The translations under genes and the position numbers were made by a program. A stretch of DNA of 64,000 bases, taken from Lateolabrax maculatus (taxonomy: Eukaryota; Chordata; Actinopteri; Acropomatiformes; Lateolabracidae). The first letter of the stretch is position 1. Every line of letters begins with the position of its first letter. Positions 1-15,604 of the stretch are shown here, one piece after another. Location: NCBI GenBank assembly GCA_031216445.1, contig CM062201.1, forward strand, positions 1,323,501 through 1,387,500. The letters run 5' to 3'. The notes beneath the pieces are model-generated. The model was not told where the DNA came from. It did not search any database and worked only from the letters and a program-made list of their open reading frames with translations.

Positions 1-1498
1 AGCAAATCTGGTTCCTTCCAAGAAACTTAAACCACTTGAAGTGGCTTTCTATTTGCTGAGCATAGCAGTGTGAAAAAACTCCAAAAGAGCAGGAGCAAAT
101 AGTCTATATGCAGGCAGGGTTGGGCTGTAGGACTGCTCATCTATATGAGAGTAGAACATATGAAGAGGTAATAAAATTAAATTAGTTATTTTGGCTAGCT
201 GTACAAAAAATGAGAATCCATATATTGTATATTGAATTCTGATATGCTGTGAAACAATCACGTTAATTGTGGGCACACATCTCAAATAAGTTTGGTGTAC
301 AACAAAATATACAGTCATGTTTGTTCAATCAACAAAACTATGGGTTATGGTTAATCATGAATTAGGATGAATGCCATTTTGAGGGTACCTTTATATCCAA
401 AGTACCGCACAGAAACATAACATCATTGTGGAATGAGTAAATCAGACCTCTGTTACTTTTAGTGCTGGTAACATTCTGATGATTATGATTATGATGACTG
501 TGGAGTCTTTTGGAACTTTTTGGCCCTCAAAGTTTTCTTTCCAAAACTGGAGACAGTTACTGGTGGGTGGCTGCTTTACAAATATTCAGGTAGGCCAACA
601 CAAGTTTGTTGGTTAGTGTGGCTTATTCATAAAAAAATTGATATGCAGCAACTAACCGCACATTATGTACTTAATGGCACCCAAATTAAACTTTAAAATC
701 TTCTCTTCAAACTCACCTCTGTAAATATAGACATTTTTGTGAAAGTTTTGTAAAAGTCAAGTCAAAAAACCTGGAGTTCTGATTTTGTCTTAAAGACTCA
801 TTTAGGTGATTTCTTCAGTCTGGACTATAGTCAGACAAGAAATCTAGTTGTTTTGACTGAACTTATGGGGGTAAAAATCTATTCATAGCCCCAATTCAAG
901 AAGAACTCAGCACAAATCCCCTAAACTAACTGCTGAAGCATTCAGTAGCATGCCAACATCCACATGTCAGATGTGTGTAGTAGTAGTTCTTTTGCAGCTA
1001 ATGACAGAACATATAAAGTCTTGTGCTGTTGTTGATGTTGGCATATGAGGCTAATGTGGATAGCAGTGAATGAAGAGAGAAAACATAAGAATTCTTTATG
1101 TTTTTGTTAGCACATTATGTAGTATTATATATATATAGTAAGTAACAACATAAATTCAGAAACAATTTGCTTGAAAATAACACTGTGTTTCTTGCTTGTA
1201 ACTTAAATATTTCAGCAGCAGTTATGCAGCAATGTCTGGTCTGCACAAAAATGTTTCCCACTGACATTATTGAGGTACACCCTTTATGTGGGGAAAGGTA
1301 TCCATTTACTTTATTTACTTTCATTTACTATTTTATTGTTGATGCTTTTTCTCTCATCAGCAATTGACTTATTATTTGTTTTACAGTGCAGTGCAAGTAT
1401 AACAATTTTAAATATGATACTTTTTGATTTCAGCTCAATCTTCAAAGCTAAGCCTCATGGAGTTCCAAGAGTAGTTCTCCCATTAATTAACTCATGTG

Positions 1499-1560
<62 letters not shown>

Positions 1561-1930
1561 ATGAATAGTATGAAGTATGAATAAATTGCTAATGTAATTT
1601 TGTTTGTGCCTTATTAAGGCTTAATGGCTTTAACTTGTGATTAGAAACTACATGTTAAAGTTTCTTTTTTGTTATCTTGACAGTCCAGTATAAATAATGA
1701 AACAACCACATTTTAATTTTTTTCTTATTAGGCTGGTTTACATCACCACCAAGGCCATAACTCAGTGTGCGGATAATTTTCTCCATATTCATGAAATACA
1801 AAGTCCCCTGTTCAGTTCAGAGTTAGTTCCCTGTTTTATGTCACTCCTTAAGACACATTGTTCAAACTTTTACTGTGTGATTTATTTATTATTTATTTTA
1901 TTTTTTATTTTTTCCTTCTATGGTGTTTTA
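1..1930. other. No gene recognised (left intergenic)
   Basis: AT-rich sequence with short, unrelated open frames and the (AT)n tract. No exon with convincing splice sites plus a recognisable protein was seen on either strand. Confidence 0.6.
1502..1556. repeat. (AT)n microsatellite
   Basis: About 27 uninterrupted AT units. The apparent Tyr-Ile reading frame across it is an artefact. Confidence 0.97.
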
Positions 1931-1931
1931 T

Positions 1932-2780
1932 ATTAGATTAGATTAGATTAGATTCAACCTTGTCATTGTCATTACCCATGTACATGTACAGAGCAACGAA
2001 ATGCAGTTTAGCATCTAACCAGAAGTGCAATAGCAGTAAGTACCAATATACAGATAATAAATAAGTATTTTACAGATAATAAGTTAGCGATATAAGTACG
2101 GTATATACAGATTGAAAGTGCAAACAGATTCCAAAGAGTTATGAGTGCAGGAAGGTCCAGTAGTGCAGTAGTGCTGGTGTAAAGTCTTTGGTCAGTGGGG
2201 GGAGATGTCGAGTAGATGGGTTTGTGGGTGGTGGTGGTTGGGGGGGGGGGTTCGTCAGCATGGGGCAGAGTTCAATAAGGACACAGCTCTGGGGAAGAAA
2301 CTGTTCCTCAGTCTGCTGGTCTTTGTCCGGAAGCACCTGAAGCGCCTGCCTGATGGCAGGAGGGAAAACAGTCTGTGTGCAGGGTGGGAGGCGTCCTTGA
2401 GAATGCTGCGAGCTCAACGCAGACAGCGTTTTCTCTGGATTTCCTCAATGGCTGGAAGTGGAGTTCCTGTGATGCGTTGGGCAGTTTTCACCAGCCGCTG
2501 CAGTCCCTTACACTCCGCAACAGAGCAGCTCCCATACCAGACTGTGACACAGTTGGTTAGGATGCTCTCGATCACACAGCGGTAAAAGTTCACCAGGATG
2601 GCTGAAGACAGATGGTTTTTCTTCAGTGTCCTCAGGAAGAAGAGGCGCTGGTGAGCTTTCTTGACAAGGCTGGAGGTGTTGGTGGTCCAAGACAGGTCTT
2701 CCGAGATGTGGGTCCCCAGGAACTTGAATCTGGAGACACGCTCAACGTCCATCCCATTGATTTGGATGGGCGAATGCATG
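1932..2780 (-). mobile_element. CR1/L2-like LINE, 5'-truncated 3' end
   Basis: The minus-strand ORF at 2414-2779 is the end of a non-LTR reverse transcriptase: FKFLGTHISEDLSW, KKAHQRLFFLRTLKK, NFYRCVIESILTNCVTVWYG. The 3'UTR follows to the left and ends in a short tandem repeat (TTAGA on the plus strand, 1932-1956), the usual terminus of this LINE group. No complete ORF remains. Confidence 0.8.
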
Positions 2781-2916
2781 TTTCTTTTCTTCTTCCTGAA
2801 GATATATATATATTAACTGTTACCTACCTGTTTTGAAAAGTGCTATACAAATCAAGCTATTATTATTATAATAGGTGAAGTACTTTGATCACGACAAAAA
2901 GAACCAGTGTCTAGAG

Positions 2917-4398
2917 GTGGGCAAACTTTTTGGCTCAGGGGCCACATTGACTTTTAAAATTTGACAGATGGGCCGGGCCAGCACCAGATGTATACATATC
3001 AAACATAAACATAAGAAAAGGCATTAGTCAGTGTTAATACTTACATTCACTTTAAGTGGGAACAGTGTTGGTGATCACCCTTTTTTGCCAGTGCATTGAA
3101 GTCTGGTGTTAGTTTTGTTGTGGCAATTCTCAGAACAGATCTGAGGTGTTCATCACTCAACTGGGATATGTGGGGTGCTTTGTTGGTGTTCATCACATTA
3201 TAAGTCTGTTCACACACATACGTTGAGCCAAAAAACACCAGTATTCTCTGTGCCATCTTCTGGATGTTTAGAAATTTGGCTGCACTTAATGAAGCATTAA
3301 ACTCACCCAGTTTTAGAGAGTTGAACTTTTCATTTAAGATGGTGTTACATTGGAGATTAATCATTTCCAACTGCAACTCCTGGCGTCGTTTCGTGTGAAG
3401 GGACATGACACCAGCTGAAGTGACTTGTCAATTTTTCCAAAATCAGAGAACTGATGGCAGAATTCTCCATGCACGTTGTCCAGTGTTTTCCTGTATTTTT
3501 TCACATGTCGAGGGGCCTCTTTCAGTGTAGCCAGTGTGAGGAAATGAGCGAATGAGTCCTCTCCCCGCGTTTTCCCCTTTAGGGATTCCATGGCCAAAAA
3601 CTCCTCCGTTATCTCAAAATTGTTAATTAATTAATCCCTCTGATAAAAATTAAAAGCTGAGCAGTGTCCTTTATGTCATTGCTTTCGTCCAGTGCCAAGG
3701 AATGTAAATGACTCCGCTTTTTTGTTTAGCTTGCTTGCTAAGTCTTCGTCAATTAGCTCAACACGGCGAGTCACTGTCCTGCGTGATAAGCTAATTTTTT
3801 CAAATTTGTTCTTGCTCTCAGGACACAAGATACCTGCTGTCTCTACCATGCACTCTTTGAGAAACTCCCCTTCTGAGAAAGGCTTGCTGATCTTTGCTAA
3901 TGAATGCCAGCAAATAACTTTGTGCCTTTGTGCTTGATTCTTGGATGGCAGTTTGTCAGATAAAAGTGTTTTGCTGAGCCTGCAAACTAGCTGCCAACCT
4001 CTGAGCAGTAGCTGTCCATTCTTGCGTTGACTGGTTGTTAGCGTAATTAGCATGCTTGGTGGAAAAGTGACGGCTGATGTTGTATTCCTTTAAAACTGAA
4101 ACGTTTTTTTGGCAAATATTACATACAGTTGTAATACAATTACAATATACATTGCGTCTTTGACCGGACTTCAGTGAAAAAGTATTTAGTTGTCCATTTC
4201 TCATTAAACACTCAGCACTCACTGTCGACTTCTCTTTTCTTTGGCCTGGTGGAACGTCAGGCATTACACGACAAGGTCAAATGAATGCAGTCATAATTAT
4301 GATTTGATTTGGGCAATTCTGTATCAATCTTTGGCGGGCCTGATTAAAAAGACCAAGGGGTCGGATGTGGCTCGCAGGCCGTAGTTTGCCCACCCCTG
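2917..4398 (-). mobile_element. hAT-family DNA transposon relic with 8-bp target duplication
   Basis: The minus strand holds remains of a hAT transposase. 3956-4264 is a BED-type zinc-finger region with CNICQ and a following H/C pair (SRHFSTKH). 3676-4053 and 3361-3597 are middle pieces. 3047-3406 is the dimerisation domain with FGSTYVCEQTYNVMNTNKAP and SDEHLRSVLRIATT. The right end reads CAGGGGTGGGCAAAC inward; the left end has lost the first bases (GTGGGCAAAC). GTCTAGAG at 2909-2916 and 4399-4406 is the 8-bp target duplication expected for hAT. Joining the flanks restores a continuous L1-like reading frame, which confirms the boundaries. Frameshifts make it inactive. Confidence 0.88.
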
Positions 4399-4406
4399 GT
4401 CTAGAG

Positions 4407-5900
4407 AATAATTAAGACAATCTAAGAGGAGTAGCCCAATAACATCCCACAATTCTAGGAACAGCTCCGGAGGCAGACCATTAAGACCTACCGATTTTTC
4501 TCTATGCATTAAGTTCAAAGCCTCTTTAAGTTCCAATAAGGCAAGAGGTACCTCAAGGTATTGCATCCTTATTAGTCAGCGAAAGGTAGGTTGAGCACTG
4601 ACAGATGTGGTTTGAGGGCTGTCAGATCAGGAGTAGGTTCAGCTGTGTACAGATGACAGTAAAACAATCCAAAAGTATCAGTTAGTTCACCTGGGTCACA
4701 GGTCCCAATGGAGTCTGGATTGCATTGATGGTTGAAAATGATTAATTTTGTTTTATATGAAATAAAAAATATGATATAATGATCTTAAACATAAACAGAA
4801 AAGCTTCAGTGACAAACATACAAAAACTAGAACAAAACATTCCATTTGCAAGAGATAACAGGTTTTCTCTTTGGTAAAAGAGAAAATATAAAATCTCTAC
4901 TAGGCAGAGGAAGATGAGCGTCCGGGGACGATTGGTGTTTTCCTGGGTGGTACAAATGCGGTGAGCCCGTTAATTTAAATCCTCTCCCCTTCTAGAGAGG
5001 GGAACCACACTGGTAAACTTTCTTGTAAAAATTGAATGGCATTTTCACCCTCTGCGGACTCAGCAAGGCCAATAAGTCGGATGTTACATCTCTGTGATCT
5101 GTCTTCCATCTCGGTGAGATCTCAAAGATCCAGAAGGAGGCTACCCACATAATGTTTAACCGCTCTCATGTTAGCACTCTCCCTTGCTTAAAGCATCAAA
5201 AACATGACATATTCCAAAAATCCGATCAATACATACATACATACACTTAACACATGCGCTCCAAAACACCTGCACCTTTAAACATATAACACAATCAGCC
5301 TTTCGCACACTTCACCCCACAGCCTCATAGCAGGACATAATGTAGTTTAAACATACCATTTAATGCAGCCCCAGCTCCTCAGTGTCCTACAACAAAATAT
5401 TGCCTCCCGCCACAAGGCTGTCGGCGTCCAGCCAGCATGATTCCCCAGCTCAGCTTGGCACTTCCTTATGATGTCACCAGCAGCGCACCTGGCTACCGTA
5501 ATACCTCATGTCACTAACCATACAGTGCAGCTCTGAGCGCAACCATAATTGGTGCTGCAGCACCTTACATTCACCCCCCCACAACATAGATCATCGCCCC
5601 GATAATAGAGGCGCGGCACTGAGTACCTGCCTGGTACAATTTACCCTACATCATTGGACTTTTGTTTAAATTATCAATAAGGGTGGACAGATTATCTTTC
5701 AGGGTGCCTAACCACGAACTATTAAGTTGAGCCACTACCTGAGCTTCAGCCCTTCCTCCACGCCTTGGGACTGCAGATCGTGGCAGATTAAAAGGATTGG
5801 AATGCACACCTGCTGCCTCTCCTCGATAGCCCCATTTCAGACACCTGCTGTGAAGCAGCTGCAACTTCCTCCACATCACTATGCTCATAACTCTGCATGT
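4407..5900 (-). mobile_element. L1-like LINE fragment (rearranged)
   Basis: Minus-strand translations resemble the L1/Tx1 group. 4410-4560 reads LALLELKEALNLMHREKS then GLPPELFLELWD, from the region before the reverse transcriptase. 4560-4735 continues with LYTAEPTPDL-type sequence. 4980-5130 reads MEDRSQRCNIRLIGLAESAE, typical of the end of ORF1 in fish L1. 5646-5888 is a possible ORF1 start. The same element continues at 2876-2908 on the other side of the hAT insertion. Internal deletions and stops are frequent. Boundaries are approximate. Confidence 0.65.
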
Positions 5901-5944
5901 CCGCCTCCAGCTCCTCTTGCATCTTTTTGAGACAGGATGTGCCT

Positions 5945-7150
5945 GCTTCCAATGTTACGTATATGTCATGTCACGCAGTCCTTGAAGTCTATTTTATATG
6001 GGAGTTAAACAACATATCCTCACCAAAGGTTACTCTTACATATTTTACAGTGGTGCTGGAGGTCAGGGCAATGCCATCTAGAGTAACTATATCTATAGAT
6101 AATGCGTCTTGCAGGTGTTTGGGGCCCAGTACAATAACTTCAGTTTTGTCTGAGTTTAAAATCTGAAAAATGCAGCTCATCCAGTTTTTTATGTCCTTTA
6201 TTCATGCCTAAAGTTTGGCTGACTGATAGGTTTCATCAGGCTTTATCGATAAATATAATTGGGTATCATCTGGACAACAGTGAACGTTTATGGAATGTTT
6301 CCTAATAATATTGCCTAAAGGCACAGAACCTTGTGGAACTCCGAGACTAACTTTATTGTGCACACAGGATTCATTGTTAACATGTACAAACTGCAACTGA
6401 TCTCTATATAAATTAAACCAGCTAGTGCGGGTCCTTTAATGTCAATCAAATGCTCCAGTCTCTGTAATAGAATCTGATGATCAATGGTGTCAAATGCAGC
6501 AGAAAGAAACAAGTACAGAGACAAATCCTTTGTCTGATTCAGTAAGAAGGTTAACCCTAACCTGGTGCTGTCTCTGTACTATGATGCACTCTAAATCCTG
6601 ACTGAAATTCCTCAAATAAATAATTATGTTGTATAGAAAATCACATAACTGATTGGTGACCGTTTTCTCAAGGGTCTTTGAGAGAAAAGGAAGGTTTATA
6701 GTTGGCTAAAACTCCTGCATCAAGCCCTTTTTTTAAGAAGAGGTTTTGTTAATGTTAGTTGGTGAAGGTTGATGGGAGAAAAACAGTCTAAGTATATATT
6801 AGGTTCTACAGCTGTTTTTAAGGTTGCTGTGCTGGAAGATAAATCTGTATTGGTTGAGGTCACAAGATCATGAATTTTGTCTCTAATAGTTAGAATTTTA
6901 TCATTGAAGAAGCTTGTGAAGTGGCTACTACTGAGCGCTCTAGGAATACATGGCTCAGCAGAGCTCTGACTATGTGTCAGCCTGGCTACAGCATTGAAAA
7001 GAAACCTGGGGTTGTTCTTATTTTCCTCTATTAATAAAGAGGAATAGGCTCCTCTGGCATTACCGAGGGCCTTCCTATATGTTCTAAGACTATCTTGCTA
7101 GACTAAATGAGATTCCTCCAGTTTGGTGGAACGCCATTTCTTTTTATTTG
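5945..7150 (-). mobile_element. CR1/L2-like LINE reverse transcriptase fragment
   Basis: On the minus strand, 5989-6180 reads LNSDKTEVIVLGPKHLQDAL and 6315-6524 LSAAFDTIDHQILLQRLEHL, both reverse-transcriptase landmarks. Upstream (6560-7150) come further degenerate pieces, including FLFNAVARLTHSQ. It belongs to the same family as the copies at 15605-17265 and 61636-62100. Several frame breaks. Confidence 0.78.
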
Positions 7151-8365
7151 CGGCTTAAGGAGAAATACCATTGAGCTAACCTATTTTGTTTAATTATTTC
7201 CTTCGCAGCAAGTCTGCAACACTTTGTTACCAGTAATTTCAAGCATCTGTGTCACATGACCAATGAAGCGTAACTTGATTGGCTGGATGTTGGTTCCGTC
7301 AGTGACAGAATCAATTGCTCATCCTTGGTATCCTGGATGTTTAATCCAAATTTTTTATTCAGATTTTAGAATCTGAATCTCGAATTTGAGTAACTTCAAT
7401 AAATATTATTTGAATTTATTTAATAGTTGAATTTTTATTCTGAATTTGGAAAACATTTAAAAATAAGTGAATTTCTTTCCTCTGAATTCACTAAATAATT
7501 TTCAGATAAATGATTTTGATGCAAAAGATTTCATTGCTAGATATTCAAAGGCTTTTAAATTTCAAAATCTGGTGAGACAGATTTACTAAATTGATCACAT
7601 TTTTATCTTGTATCTAGTTCTGTCTGTAGTATATGCAGTGTTCCAGTCAACATATGATTTTAAATGTAGAAGCTAATCAACAACTTGAGTCTACTTGACT
7701 GTAGCCTCATAACATTTTCACTTTAAATGTCACATCAAATAAAGACAGGAATCCATCTATTAGTTATTCACCATATGGAGGCTTTCCAGTTTCAGACCAA
7801 AATATACAGAACTATAGTTTCTAGAAAATGCTAGTGTTTATACATTTTGTACAGTATTTTTCATTACTTATTGTACAGATGAAATTCATGTTTCCTCATA
7901 CTTGACATGGTTACAGCAGAGATCTGAAAAAAAAAAAAGAACAGCAGATTAGAGGGAACTGAGTTTATCCGTACTTTCGTCAGTCTGAGCTCATGCTGCC
8001 AATTGTTCTCTAGTTTACTACCAATTTGCTACATTTTATTACACTCCATATTATGTTTAACTGCTGTGAACAGTTTTGTCTTTACATATCTATTCAGTGA
8101 AAAGAACAGACGTGTGTGCTCTGTGCTCGATGTCTAAGTTCTGAGCAGTTTTTAAACCATACTACAGTCTTTCTAAGCTTTTCTGTCAGGCTATCAAAGG
8201 TGTATGGCAGTCTTAAGTGTTTACAATTGAACCTCAGCAACAAAATGTTAAACCTGTGAGCCATGTTGGTTTCTGACAGGAGTCCTGAGCTCTGTCAGTT
8301 CTGTGATGAACGGACAGGAAATTTCAAAGAAAACACCTGAGACAAGCTTCTGTACTTAAACAACA
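7151..8365. other. No gene recognised (between LINE and rpl22 3' end)
   Basis: AT-rich, no extended reading frame, no recognisable repeat apart from a short poly(A) run near 7928. Confidence 0.6.
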
Positions 8366-8371
8366 TTTATT
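8366..8371 (-). promoter_or_regulatory. Poly(A) signal of rpl22
   Basis: AATAAA on the minus strand, about 30 nt downstream of the rpl22 stop codon. A very short 3'UTR is usual for ribosomal protein mRNAs. Confidence 0.7.
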
Positions 8372-8401
8372 TAAATGTACAAAATCAGACGAATTGTGAA
8401 T

Positions 8402-12962
<4,561 letters not shown>

Positions 12963-12977
12963 GGCAGAGAAGCTAGC

Positions 12978-12987
12978 AGAAAGGAAG
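12978..12987 (-). promoter_or_regulatory. 5'TOP initiator of rpl22
   Basis: On the minus strand the sequence is CTTCCTTTCT, a C followed by an uninterrupted pyrimidine tract, ending 15 nt before the ATG. This is the terminal oligopyrimidine start of vertebrate ribosomal protein mRNAs, which confers mTOR/LARP1-dependent translation. The predicted start site is near 12987, leaving a 5'UTR of about 25 nt. Confidence 0.7.
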
Positions 12988-12996
12988 AACAGGCCG

Positions 12997-13016
12997 TGCG
13001 CATGCGTGCGCATGCG
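12997..13016. promoter_or_regulatory. Tandem NRF1-type sites in the rpl22 promoter
   Basis: Two abutting copies of TGCGCATGCG occur at 12997-13006 and 13007-13016, 10-30 bp upstream of the predicted start site. They match the NRF1 palindrome (GCGCATGCGC). They lie in the only CpG-dense spot for several kilobases, consistent with a housekeeping core promoter. Binding is inferred from the motif alone. Confidence 0.6.
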
Positions 13017-13019
13017 TTC

Positions 13020-14350
13020 GATGTACAAATCAAACGCCGAACGATTGATTTAATCCGTACATCTGAGATTGATTAACAACCTGGGTCCCCAAACACACTT
13101 AAGTTGAAAATGTAAGTATACAAAAGAGTACATGTAAATGAAACTAAAAATAAAACCGAAAACCCCAGGACAATTACTAAAACCACAATGTAGAAAATTA
13201 AAGAATCTTGGCTACCTAGGGGGGTTGTTGCTTTTGGTTTTTAAATAGGTTTATCTTTGTATCAACATAATGTGCGGTTTGGGTTCCATAGTTTTGACAA
13301 AGAGTAATCAAAAGTGGAGATCGATTTGGGATTGTTTTGTCAAACCAAAATAATGCTTTTTTCATGTTTTCTTTTTATTAATACAGTCCCTGCTGTAAAT
13401 TAATCTATAGCTGCTATTTATTTATTATTATTTATTGTGTTTGTGTTGTGTTTACTGATACTGATAAGTTAGACTTATTTAAAGTGGAAATAGGCAACTT
13501 TTTTCTTTATGAAGTAACTGTTGCTTGTACAGTGTAATGGCTATAGAATTAAGGCACTCTGTGTTTAGATTGGTTACATATAAGCCTTGCTTTCACTATG
13601 CAAATCTGTCTGCCACTGGGTACGATCTTTCGGGAAAATGAAGGCTTGATTTTTTTGACACAAAGGAAGTGCGTTAGCACTTTTGTTTTCCCCAGTAGCT
13701 ATTCCCAGTAGTGGAAATGGCAGATGTTGGAACAACCAAAGTAACTGTGGAACTGCGCAGCGAGCACCAAGGCCACAGCGCCGGGAAGTAGCAAGGCCAC
13801 AAGTCACTCATCCCTAGGGCCGGCAGACTACCATGGAGGAAATGCGCCCGGCTCCAACTTTTCCCTTGAGAAGTGTATAAATATTTTCGGGTCATTATGA
13901 AACTATAGCAGTCTAGGTCATTAATGGGAAACACTGGAGGAGGCAAAGCAGTTCATGAAAAAAAATGAGTGTAAATCCATTATCCTCCCTAAACCCAATA
14001 CAGGGTCGCCATTGTACATGCCATGTCATGTCATTTACATGTCAACATGTTAATAAACACAGAAACCTTTCTAGAATTTGAAAGAGATTCTAGAATGCAG
14101 GTCCGTAGGATCAATCCTGTATGTGATAACTTTCCATCAGTGTCCTCAAAGGGTAAAGATGTGGTCGATTACATTGTAGCTTTATTTGAATGTCTAGATT
14201 TTTTTTCTTTGCTTGTCTCGCAGGTGGTAGGTATAGCTTATTGGTGGATGAAGTTAAGTGTTGGTTATAAAATGCCCCAGTCTCAAGAAGTATTTGATAC
14301 AGCTAAAAAGAGTTTTGTATACTAGTCCAATTAGAGTTGAATGATATTGT
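13020..14350. other. No gene recognised (upstream of rpl22)
   Basis: Short frames only. 13674-13946 on the minus strand is a 90-codon frame with no family resemblance. No divergent gene was found sharing the rpl22 promoter. Confidence 0.55.
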
Positions 14351-14352
14351 GG

Positions 14353-14735
14353 ACACGAGCAACCTAGCCTGGGAACCAGAAGAATCTGCAAGCTCATGTT
14401 TTATTTGTTCTAGCAGATACGTAAGGCCCCCCTCCCATTCAGAGAGATTTCCACCAGAATTGGAATGCGGCGAGCCAATCTTAACTGTTTATCCAGTATG
14501 GATAATAGTCTAATATGATGGCTGACAGAGAGGAGCGCCGTTGAGTCATCTTCTTAAACGCTGATGCGAAACGTTCGGTTGAATCAGCTATTGCATCAAT
14601 ATTAAATGGACTCGAAGGTACATTTTCTCTAAAAAAAGAACAGAGAACTGCACTTAAACTTTATGTTGATAAGGAATATGTGTTTGCCATACTTCTAACA
14701 GGACGTACCGTACGACTTTTTCTGGTCTCTTCTCA
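14353..14735 (+). repeat. Unclassified interspersed repeat, copy A
   Basis: Shares an extended match with 43450-43790, for example GGCAGATACG-type sequence, GAGGAGCGCCGTT / GACGAGCGCCGTT and AACTGCACTTAAACTTTATG. The end reads ACTGCACTTAAACTTTATGT then TTTGCC and CGACGTACCGT-like sequence in both. A translated stretch (LKKEQRTALKLYVDKEYVFA) faintly recalls the start of RecQ-type helicases, but this is weak. Confidence 0.65.
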
Positions 14736-14894
14736 AGACACTCAAATTTTATGAATATAGATGATGTTTGATGAGGGAATATGTAAAGTACTACATTCAC
14801 AGAGATTCATTTTTAAATGGAGACCTAGGTATAGAAGAAGTACACAAAAAGCTAGAGACCACTGGTTAAAAGAGCTTTTGGTATTGCCTAATGA

Positions 14895-15480
14895 ATGTTG
14901 AAATCTCCCCTAATGTTTGATTCATTGTATTGTTTGCTAAAAAAGTGTTTTGATCAAAGTATTGTGCCCTCTATTTGGTTTAGACCAATTAAAACTCCTA
15001 TTCCAAAATCCCCCAAAGATTACCCGAAGGTGCCATTAAGTTGTTGGGGCATCCGTCTACTTAGCATACCTCTTAAATAATGGATTGATACAGTTTTTAG
15101 AGCAAAACCGTTTACTAGAAGAGGGGCAAAATGGTTTTTCAAAAGGGAAGAGTCTCTATATATCATATTTATACAGTGTCTACAGTGATTAGGAACAGAT
15201 TTTCTGTTTTATTGTTCTTTTCTATCAAGTTTGTTGCCTGTGTATAAGTGAACCATCTTACAAAATGGTTTTCCACACCCTCTGATGTTAAACAAGGTGA
15301 TGTTCTATCACCAACATTATTTGCTGTTTTGTTTTTATAAATGATTTGGCAAGAGAGGTAAAGCAGTTGGGCAAAGTTGCATGCACGTTCAAAAACCAGG
15401 TAGAAAAAGGAGTAGTCTTTAGTTTTGCATTGGTGAAAAACAACTTAAGTTTACAGATAAATACAAGTATAGTATAGCAA
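14895..15480 (+). mobile_element. Non-LTR retrotransposon fragment, 5' part of an interrupted LINE
   Basis: The plus-strand frame 14895-15080 (LLKKCFDQSIVPSIWFRPIK, PIPKSPKDYP) is the PIPK...YRGI-type region at the start of a LINE reverse transcriptase. Degenerate sequence follows to about 15380, including NKVMFYHQHYL-like remains. The matching downstream part resumes at about 17270 after a younger LINE insertion. Confidence 0.6.
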
Positions 15481-15604
15481 TAGCTGCGATTACACACACA
15501 TCGACGCATGCCTGCATTCACACTCTCACTCACACAGAGTCAGAGCTCTGTTGAGCCATGTATTCCCAGAGCTCTCAGTAGTTATAACTTCATGAGCTTC
15601 TTTG

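Noticed and set aside
1270..1557. Open frame ending in repeated Tyr-Ile
   Set aside because: Translation of an (AT)n microsatellite.
3047..4264. A domesticated hAT-derived host gene (BED finger plus dimerisation domain)
   Set aside because: Frames are broken at several points, and the target duplication and ends show a simple decayed transposon copy.
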